Shown here: positions 11,783 to 20,400 of the stretch, in pieces | Numbering within the stretch: position 1 is the stretch's first letter | How the letters are laid out: each line of letters begins with the position of its first letter | Source: Globodera rostochiensis | Taxonomy: Eukaryota > Nematoda > Chromadorea > Rhabditida > Heteroderidae | DNA length: 64,000 nt | Direction: 5' to 3' | NCBI GenBank assembly: GCA_018350325.1 | Contig: JAEVLN010000003.1 | Coordinates: forward strand, 3,316,441-3,380,440 | Translations under genes and position numbers: made by a program | Notes under the pieces: generated by a model | Database searches by the model: none | Seen by the model: the letters and a program-made list of their open reading frames with translations, nothing else | Told to the model about the DNA's origin: nothing

Positions 11783-12829
11783 ATGGACCCAAAGTCGGTT
11801 CTATTCAACGAATTGGTCGATTTCCTCCACAAGAGACGGTTTTCCGAGGCGGATGAACTTTTGCTTGCGAATCCCAAGCTTTTGAAATACACCGACAGCG
11901 CCAGACGGATGGCGGTGCACTATGCCGCTGGTGGGGGCCATCTCGACTTTGTTCGACGTGAACTGGAGTCAAAGCCCCAGCTCGCAAATTTGGAAGACGA
12001 CACCGGATGGACCCTGTTGCTGCTCGCTTCTTCATCCGGCCACCTCGAAATTGTCCGCTTGCTGATGAACTTTCAGATCGACGTCAACCATCGGTGAGCA
12101 TTCGCTTATCGAGGTCCCGGAATACATTTGTGCTGACTTTCAGCATTAGCACTGGCCAATCGGCGCTGCATTTTGCCTGTTCAAAGGACCATCTTGGAGT
12201 TGCACGAGAGTTGATCGACAACGGAGCCGATTTGAATGCGCAAGATGAGAGAGGCAAGCGAATGTGATTTTCTTTTCTGTTTACTTTAATCCTTTTAGGG
12301 ACGACGCCTTTGCATAAAGCCGCATCACAAGTACAATACAAGCAATAGTGCAACCGAATAAATAGAATAGTAGTCTAACAAATTAACTTAATCTAGTCCA
12401 TTTTCAAATTCTTCGAGCAGTTGCATTATTATTTCCTCATTGTGGGAAGTTGGCTGTTTTATTATTGAAGAATCTATCCGATAAATGAACCTCCCAAATA
12501 TTATAGGGTCATCAACGGATTGTCAATTTGCTGATGGGAAATCGGGAGAAGTTGCAAATTGATCTGCCCAATAGGGAGGGCGACACGCCACTACACTTGG
12601 CCTGTGAAGACCAACAGGTGAAAGAGCGAAATCAGTCGGTCAACCGAAGACGATGCTAATCCCAATCAATCCGCAGATGGATGTTGCATTGTTTTTGGTA
12701 CGTTCTGGAGCCAATCTCGAGAAGAAGAACCGTCAAAACCAAACGCCTACCGATTTGGTCAGCGGAATGGAGCATAAGCTGAGATTGGTCAAAGCGAGTG
12801 AATCAGTGAAGCCCACTGCTGGCACATAG
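11783..12829 (+). CDS. Gankyrin-like ankyrin-repeat protein (PSMD10)
   Basis: Gankyrin/PSMD10 is a proteasome assembly chaperone built of ankyrin repeats that binds the Rpt3 ATPase. Exons are 11783-12093, 12144-12253, 12299-12330, 12507-12617 and 12677-12829. The translation gives about six ankyrin repeats, for example 'RMAVHYAAGGGHLDFV', 'GWTLLLLASSSGHLEIV', 'GQSALHFACSKDHLGVA', 'GTTPLHKAASQ' joined to 'GHQRIVNLLM', and 'GDTPLHLACEDQQMDVAL'. The total is about 240 residues, close to gankyrin's usual length. The intron at 12254-12298 is only 45 nt and starts with GC (AG|gcaag), which preserves the frame into GTTPLHK. Because ankyrin repeats are common, orthology to PSMD10 rests on length, repeat number and a start close to residue 1 of the family. 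Confidence 0.75.
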
Positions 12830-13113
12830 ACAGATTTTTAATACACATTGTTTCTCTGAAATTTGGCATTACACATCAGTTTTGCCGGCTTTAATAAAAA
12901 GAAAACAAGCAGTATTCTGCACTAAAATGGTTTATTGTTTGATTTTACTCTCGAATTTTTAAAAACCCATTCCCTTATACGGGCCTCGTATTTTTCCCAG
13001 ATAAGGATTTCCTGGGTTTTCTGCCCATATCTCTCCCTCCCTTACTTTCAGAAAAATTACGAGCTCTAATCCTGAGCCCCATTGTGTTCTGTTCCGGGTA
13101 GAAAACAAATATT

Positions 13114-13520
13114 TCGGGTCCCACCCAACTCATCCATACCCATCTCATCCATATCCAACTCATCCATAGAGCATAACTTGCTTCAAACTTAACCGATTTA
13201 GAAAGTCTTAACGCCATTCGATAGATCTCGAACAGTTGAAGCTAACATCAAGTTAAAGCTTTGTGATTGCACAGGTTTCAAAAAAGTTATGGCCAAAAAA
13301 CTTGATAAAATTTAAAAATTTCGATTTTTGGGCGGTTTTCTGGCCATAACTTTTTTGAAACTTGTCCAATCGCAAAGCTTTAACTTAATGTTAGCTTCAG
13401 CTCCACGAGATCTTTCGAATGGCGTTAAGACTTTCTAAATCGGTTAAGGTTGAAGCGAGTTATGCTCTATGGATGAGTTGGATATGGATGAGATGGGTAT
13501 GGATGAGTTGGGTTTACCCC
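13114..13520. repeat. 407-bp foldback MITE
   Basis: Arms of about 190 bp (13114-13300 and 13330-13520) are near-perfect reverse complements around a loop of about 30 bp. The ends read as the strand pair 'cccaactcatccatacc' and 'ggtatggatgagttggg'. It is flanked on both sides by AAATATT (13107-13113 and 13521-13527), a candidate target-site duplication. There is no coding capacity. Confidence 0.75.
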
Positions 13521-13539
13521 AAATATTGATCAAAATTTT

Positions 13540-14200
13540 TTTGTCACTCCAGCCAAGGCCGTACGCAGTGGGGGGGGGGGGGGGGGGGGGGGAAATTAAA
13601 TTTGAGCGAAAAAAACCATGGGGGCGACCCTATTGTTTTGCACTTTTACAAATTTTTTGACCAAAAGTCGATTCGTAGGGGTGTGTTTTCCCGTTTTTAT
13701 TGCATTTTTATTAACAATATTCAAAAAAATGTTCGATTTTTAGGGGTGCATTTAGGCGCAGCCGGGAAAAATTTTTTGATGACAATTTGTTAAAAAATTG
13801 TAAAAGTGCAAAACAAAAGAATCCCCCCATCGGAACATTAAAAAATCCTCATTTAGTACCTAAAATTCGCATATCCAACATTTCTTCATTAAAATCAAAA
13901 ATTCATTACGCCAAATATTCAAAATTTAATGGAATAGTTTTTTATTGTTATTTTTCCAAAAAACCACAAAAAGCCCACAAGAATCTCGAAAGACCACAAA
14001 AATAAGTTGAAGAGGTGTTTCTAGAGGTATTCGGGCGCGTACAAGCCGATACTGATCTCCGTTTGACCAAACTCCAGACGCTTTTTGAATGATTTAGAGG
14101 CCAAAATTAATTTCCAAAAAAATGTTCGAATTCTGGTCTGGTGTTCGGAATTGGTCGGAATGGATGTTAAAGTTTGCTCAGAAAACGTTACACCTTACTA
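13540..14200. repeat. Nested dispersed repeats with a 23-nt G run
   Basis: The segment after 'aaggccgtacgcagt' (13555) has a long G run, then 'aaatttgagcgaaaaaaac' and 'ctattgttttgcacttt'. This resembles the interior of the elements at 14856-15510 and 34290-34420. The part at 14005-14180 resembles the foldback family of 1425-1860. No gene is seen between the gankyrin-like and Mis12-like genes. Confidence 0.55.
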
Positions 14201-14296
14201 CCTTTTTATGAATTTTTGCTAAAAGCTCCGAAACCCCAAAAGCTTCTCTAATATGTAACAAGAATTGTTATTTTATGTTTTTTTCAGGTTCATAAA

Positions 14297-15978
14297 ATGC
14301 AAAAAACGCCAAAGACAAGCAAAATCACCAAGAGAGAGAAATTTGAGGAATTCAGGTTGGCAGAGCGACAGTTTCATGAGTTCGGTTTCACCTGCTATGG
14401 ATTCATTAACATGTGTAAGTATAAAGAATGAATTGTCTCAGTCATTTCTTAAAAACGACAGATTTTTTGCCCCCATACGAATAAATGTTTATTTGGATAA
14501 CGGCAAATTTAGCAGTTAGGAGTTTCAGGACAAGCAAAGTCACCCCCTTTATTATAAAAACGAAGGAAAAGATTTCCAAATTTCTTTGTTCACAGGAACA
14601 TTTCCTCTCTGGGCTTATTATGTTCCCTTATTTTAAGATCGCTCCATTCTGATAGAAAATTGGACCTTCGTGTTGGATGAGTTTGCTTTGAAGCAGATCA
14701 ATCAAAAAATGCATTTTTCCGAGTCGACCGACACCAAGCAGTTCGATTCATTGCGGGATCGATTGGCCAGCCGAATTTTATACAACGGCAGGCTGGATCT
14801 TATCCTCGACCAAGCAAAGGTTTTCACTACTCTTTAAAAAAAGTATACTAACTACCAAGGGCAGGCACGTAGCCAGGGGGGGCACGGGGGGCATGCCCCC
14901 CCCCCCGAAATGAAATTTGAGAAAAAAAACCATAGGGGGGGCCTATTGTTTTTCACTTTTACAATTTTTTGATCAATTTTCTTAACAAGATTCATTAAAA
15001 TTTCCAAAAATTTTCTCAGGCGGCGCCTATCGGCACCGCCGACCCCTCCCTTTCCTAAAAAAACTTCAAAAAGTGCCGATTTTTTAAATTTTAGTTGAAA
15101 ATCTCTTAACGAATCAAGTCAAAAATTCAAAATTTTCTCGGCGGCGCCTATCGGCACCGCCGAGCCGCCCAAAAATGGAGTAAAACGGAAAATGCGCCCC
15201 CAGAAATCGAGAAAAATTGCTTAACAAAAATGCAATAAAAACGGAAAAACACACCCCTAAGAATCGACTTTTTGCCCCCCCCCCCCCCGAAAAAAATCCT
15301 GGTAAGGCAAAATTCTCAAAATTTTGCATTTTTGAAAATTGCTTAACAAAAATACAATGAAAAATGCACCCCTAAAAATCCAACTTTTTTTTTTTAAAAA
15401 ATTCCTTAAGAAAAATGCAATAAAAGCTAAAAAAAAAATGCACTCCTAAAGATAGACTTTTTTCAAATTAGCCCCCCTCCCCCCGAAAAAAAATGTCTAG
15501 TACGCCCTTGCTAACTACACGCACAAGGGTCTGCCGACTGATAATTGGAATCCGTCCATATTTAGCGAATTTGGAGCAACTTCTTTCAGAAATTGTATTT
15601 TAATTTGTGAGGCCAAACAACAAACACCCCCCGGATTTCCCATATGCTTAATTATTTTGTTGATTAGCCAAACTTTTAATAAGGTTTAAAAAATAGAGAA
15701 AAAACCCGTCGTATGGAAAATTTCCCCTCTCTTCTCGGCCAATCGAACGGGGACGGATTGTCCCTTGTGCGTCGTGTATGGTCTGTGGAATGATTGTCGC
15801 AAAACATTTGTTTTTTAAAAAAAGTTTTTTTGTTTAGAGCCATCTGAACGACTTCTTCCTCAACGTCGTGGACGTGAAAGACGAGGATGAAGCGCCGTCT
15901 TACGATGATGAGGCTGAGATTATGCGTGAAATTGAGCAGTTGGAGGGCGAAATCCTCACCTTAAGGGCATTGCAATAA
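14297..15978 (+). CDS. mis-12: Mis12-like kinetochore protein
   Basis: Mis12 is a subunit of the Mis12/MIND complex, which links CENP-C at the inner kinetochore to Ndc80 and KNL1. Three exons are visible: 14297-14410 (start MQKTPKTSKITKREKFEEF, then LAERQFHEFGFTCYGFINM), about 14638-14819 and 15838-15978. Phase is kept at both joins. The first exon resembles the family's start, in which a short acidic segment precedes 'Q(F)FGFTP'. The last exon ends EAEIMREIEQLEGEILTLRALQ, resembling the Mis12 'EIEQLQ' coiled-coil region. The protein is only about 145 residues, shorter than vertebrate MIS12 (about 205). Orthology is therefore tentative. The ATG is preceded by 'tttttttcag', a good trans-splice acceptor. 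A hAT-type MITE fills most of the second intron. HDDC2 starts 124 nt or less downstream. Confidence 0.5.
14856..15510. mobile_element. hAT-type MITE, 655 bp, perfect 8-bp TSD
   Basis: The element is flanked by CTAACTAC at 14848-14855 and 15511-15518. Its termini are inverted: the left end begins CAAGGGCAGGCACGTAG and the right end, reverse-complemented, begins CAAGGGCGTACTAGACA. An 8-bp duplication with CA-GGG-type ends is characteristic of hAT transposons. The interior has C runs and two copies of a 'ggcggcgcctatcggcaccg' block (near 15019 and 15140) but no transposase. It is inserted in the second intron of the Mis12-like gene. Confidence 0.8.
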
Positions 15979-16102
15979 ACAAATAGCATAAAGTCCCATA
16001 ATTCGCTAATTGTAAATTCGGTTAGAAATGCCGTGGAAATGCCCAAATGTTCTTGTATTTATTGTTCGGATCATTTATTTCCTTCCCTCTGTTTATTTGA
16101 TT

Positions 16103-17258
16103 ATGTCCTCTCCACCGACCGCTACCCATATCTTCAATCTTCTGGATGCCATTGACAAACTTAAGCATTTAAAGCGAACTGGTGGGTAAATTCGTTTCAC
16201 CACAACGGTCGATTGGATTCTCTAAGGGCAACGCACCAAAAAATTGTGGGGGATCTTTGCCCAAATTTGGGAAGGCGTTCGGCTTTAAGAAGAAACTAAA
16301 AAAAAATTGGTTCGTTCTACGGCAGCATAACGTCGCAAAATTTGAATATGGCTTTGTCGAACATTCATTTTTGAACCGAGCGTTATGTTCGGTTCTACCC
16401 AGCCGTAACATCCGATAAAGCCTAAATTTGTTGAGGATGGCTTCTCGTCGGCATTTCGGAGGCCGAGACGGTCGCTTCCCACATGTATCGGATGGCAACT
16501 TTGGGTAATTGGTCATCTGCTGTCCGGTCATTCCATTCCAAGGATATTTTTAAGCAATGACTTTGTCTGCCCATCGTGCAGATTTGAACGTGGACAAATG
16601 CGTTCGAATGGCACTTGTCCATGACGTTGGGGAGGCGATCATCGGAGGTTATGTCCGTGGCGCAGTTGTAAAATAACATGAAAAAAGGAGTTTGGCCGAA
16701 TGTCTGAAAATTCAAAGGGCACAATCGGGTAGTGCCAGCATTTTTGCTAATGCCCCCCCCCCACAGACATTACCCCCCACTGCGGCGTGTCGAGCGAAGA
16801 AAAGTTCAGAAGAGAGAAAAAGGTCCCATCGGCTAAAGTAACAGAACCGACCGGTGCCTTCCCCAATTTGAGGCCGTCGAGACCATTTCGAATTGGCTGC
16901 CCGAAACGGTGGGCGATGAATGGAAAACTCTCTGGACGGAATACGAAGCGGGCCAAAGTTCGGAAGCAAAGGCGGTGAAACAGTTGGACAAATTGGTAAC
17001 AACTGATTTTTGAAGGGGTTGGGACTGTGGCACTTTTTGTTAGCCTTGTTGACTACGACGGATCACTTTCATGCAATCAGTGGATTTACCATTTGCATTA
17101 AGGACATGTTGGCCCAGGCCCTTTCATACGAAGAGAAATTCTCCATCGATTTGAGCGAATTCGTCGAAGCAACGGCGGACGCTTTCCCCGAAGAGCCTTT
17201 TGCGAGTTGGGCGGCTCAGATTCGGCAGAAGCGCAATCGGAAAACGGATGCGAATTGA
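16103..17258 (+). CDS. HDDC2: HDDC2-like HD-domain 5'-deoxynucleotidase
   Basis: HDDC2/YfbR-type enzymes dephosphorylate deoxynucleoside 5'-monophosphates in a metal-dependent HD domain. Exons: 16103-16178 (MSSPPTATHIFNLLDAIDKL then KHLKRTG), about 16434-16505, about 16583-16647, 16767-about 16827, about 16873-16995 and about 17102-17258. The joined protein shows 'LKRTGWL', 'VASHMYRMATL' (first metal His), 'CVRMALVHDVGEAIIGD' (the HD pair), 'SSEEKFRREKK', 'WTEYEAGQSSEAKAVKQLDK' (last Asp ligand) and 'DMLAQALSYEEKFSIDLSEF'. These match the order and spacing of human HDDC2. Length is about 185 residues, near the family norm. An in-frame ATG at 16028 would add 25 mostly hydrophobic residues. The intron before 16767 ends in a poly-C tract followed by 'acag'. 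Polyadenylation signal AATAAA lies near 17345. It probably shares an operon with the Mis12-like gene. Confidence 0.85.
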
Positions 17259-17419
17259 AAACGAATTGTTTGGAGAGAATTACAAAATGTTATTTATTGT
17301 TAGAAAAGAAGGCAATTCAAATTCAAAATCAAATCAAACAATTGAATAAAACGAGTGAATGAGGAAATCATTTGGCGCTTTCTTTTTCGCTTGCGTGGCT
17401 CTTTCTCGGCAATGGCACA

Positions 17420-20400
17420 TTACGTCAGAAAAGTCGCTTCTGAACTTGGAAGCATTAAATGTCTCCCCCACAATTCCCCCCCCCCCCCACTCACCGGATG
17501 GAAACCGCCGACGGTGATCTGTTGTTGTTGTGTCTGGTAGGGTGCCGATTCGCGGTCCATAGACGGAAGAGTCGTCACAAAATTGTGCCGTCGACCTGAG
17601 GAAATGCCGTTGGGACTGTTGCTCCCGTCTTGCTGCTGCTGCGTAAAATGGTTGCGCATTGCCCGCTGCAATACCTCGATTTGGGCACGCATTTCCTCTT
17701 GGGCCAGCGCAAGGCGTTGCGTGTGCGTGTGCATCTCCGTCATCAACTGAACGACATAAAAAATGCGCTCTCCATTTATTTATTTTTGATGCTGAGTTTC
17801 TCCCAATAAAAAGCCGAAAGTCTCGAGAAATCTCTGTCCCTCATGGCCTACCCGGCTGAGCTGCTGCATGGAGGCCGAGCTGTTCTCGCCGAATGAACGC
17901 ATTTTGTTTTTGATCCGCCGGAATTGATGGATGGCGTTAAGGAACTTCCGTTGGTGTCGTCTCAGTTGATGGTCGGGCGTGTCGCTGCTTCTCAGACAGC
18001 GGTAAATGTGCCATGTCTTCTGCAGAACGCGTGCTGCCGCGTGTTTGTGTGCTAACGTCAGGCGCGAGTCGTTCATGAAGTTGTTCACGTTCTTCTGGCC
18101 TTGGGAGAGGAGAATCTTGCGCGAAATCACCGCGATCAGAATGGACGAGATGACGGCGCCCTGTCAGATAAACATTTTGGCCCATTGTATACACAAATTT
18201 AGTGCGTAAGTCTCAGAATTAATCTTCTCACGCTGATTCCGACAAGAATGGCGATCAGACGGCCTGCCAACGATTTAGGGACGATGTCGCCATATCCGTT
18301 GCCGTTGAAAGTGATGGCGATAAACCAAAGGGCGTTGGTGTACAGAATGAACGGCTCGTCTTCGTCACGGCCAAAGCGTTCACATTGGGCAAAGGACCAG
18401 GCGGTGATTAGCCAAAAGATCAGCAAGAAGATGGACAGAAAGAGCATAGGACGTTGGTCAAGCACTGCAAAAGTTGCGGGGGGGGGGGGAGGGAATGGTC
18501 CGCCGGCATTCGATAAAAAAGCTAACCAGTTTTGAGCACGAACGCAAAGTTGACTTGGATACGGTTCAGAGCAGCCAAAGTCCGCGTGGAGGCGTCCTGC
18601 GCGAAAGAATTAAAAGTTTGTTTTGATTGGTTGAACCCCGAAAATTTGACTTGGCCCTTTTTGTCCCCGAAAATTTGACTTGGCCCTTTTTGTCCCCGAA
18701 AATTTGACTTGGCCCTTTTTGTCCCCGAAAATTTGACTTGGCCCTTTTTGTCCCCGAAAATTTGACTTGGCCGTTTTTGTCCCCGAAAATTTGACTTGGC
18801 CCTTTTTGTCCCCGAAAATTTGACTTGGCCCTTTTTGTCCCCGAAAATTTGACTTGGCCCTTTTTGTTCCCGAAAATTTGACTTGGCCTTTTTTGTCCCC
18901 GAAAATTTGACTTGGCCCTTTTTGTCCCCGAAAATTTGACTTGGCCCTTTTTGTCCCCGAAAATTTGACTTGGCCCTTTTTGTCCCCGAAAATTTGACTT
19001 GGCCTTTTTGTCCCCGAAAATTTGACTTGGCCCTTTTTGTTCCCGAAAATTTGACTTGGCCCTTTTTGTCCCCGAAAATTTGACTTGGCCCTTTTTGTTC
19101 CCGAAAATTTGACTTGGCCTTTTTGTCCCCGAAAATTTGACTTGGCCCTTTTTGTTCCCGAAAATTTGACTTGGCCCTTTTTGTTCCCGAAAATTTGACT
19201 TGGCCCTTTTTGTTCCCGAAAATTTGACTTGGCCCTTTTTGTTCCCGAAAATTTGACTTGGCCTTTTTGTCCCCGAAAATTTGACTTGGCCCTTTTTGTT
19301 CCCGAAAATTTGACTTGGCCCTTTTTGTCCCCGAAAATTTGACTTGGCCCTTTTTGTCCCCGAAAATTTGACTTGGCCTTTTTTGTCCCCGAAAATTTGA
19401 CTTGGCCCTTTTTGTCCCCGAAAATTTGACTTGGCCCTTTTTGTCCCCGAAAATTTGACTTGGCCCTTTTTGTCCCCGAAAATTTGACTTGGCCCTTTTT
19501 GTTCCCGAAAATTTGACTTGGCCCTTTTTGTCCCCGAAAATTTGACTTGGCCCTTTTTGTCCCCGAAAATTTGACTTGGCCCTTTTTGTCCCCGAAAATT
19601 TGACTTGGCCCTTTTTGTCCCCGAAAATTTGACTTGGCCCTTTTTGTCCCCGAAATGACTTGGCCTTTTTGTCCCCGAAAATTTGACTTGGCCCTTTTTG
19701 TCCCCGAAAATTTGACTTGGCCCTTTTTGTCCCCGAAATGACTTGGCCTTTTTGTCCCCGAAAATTTGACTTGGCCTTTTTTGTCCCCGAAAATTTGACT
19801 TGGCCTTTTTGTCCCCAAAAATTTGACTTGGCCCTTTTTGTCCCCGAAATGACTTGGCCTTTTTGTCCCCGAAAATTTGACTTGGCCTTTTTGTCCCCAA
19901 AAATTTGACTTGGCCCTTTTTGTCCCCGAAATGACTTGGCCTTTTTTGTCCCCGAAAATTTGACTTGGCCTTTTTTGTCCCCGAAAATTTGACTTGGCCT
20001 TTTTGTCCCCAAAAATTTGTCGGCCTTTTTGTCCACGAAAATCTGAACGCCGACGTCGGAGTTTTTGGCGTGCAGCGGCACCTGAAACTGTTTGCTGTGC
20101 AGCACTTGCCACCGGCCCACGAGGTACACGCGAGACAGCATCAACAGCGACAGCACCACGTCAACCGGCACATCCCGCATTTGGTACACACTGTGCTCGT
20201 CCAAAGTTGCTTGTTGATGCGTTGTCCATGCGCGAGAGGGCTCCACGAAGGACCAGCGGAGGGTGCCGGTGCCGGGCAAAGGGCTGAAAGTGCGCGGGAA
20301 TCACCGAGGTGGGAGAAGGGACACGCCGAAGACTGGCCTTTTGTTCCCTACACTTTCCACTTCCACCCCCAAATTAGTTTTAATTAGAGTCCGGACAAGC

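Noticed and set aside
18522..20279. A 585-codon minus-strand open frame with KKGQVKFSGTKRAKS-type repeats
   Set aside because: It is SK exon sequence plus intronic 29-bp minisatellite. Splice sites at 20082 and 18596 remove the array and restore the conserved SK sequence.
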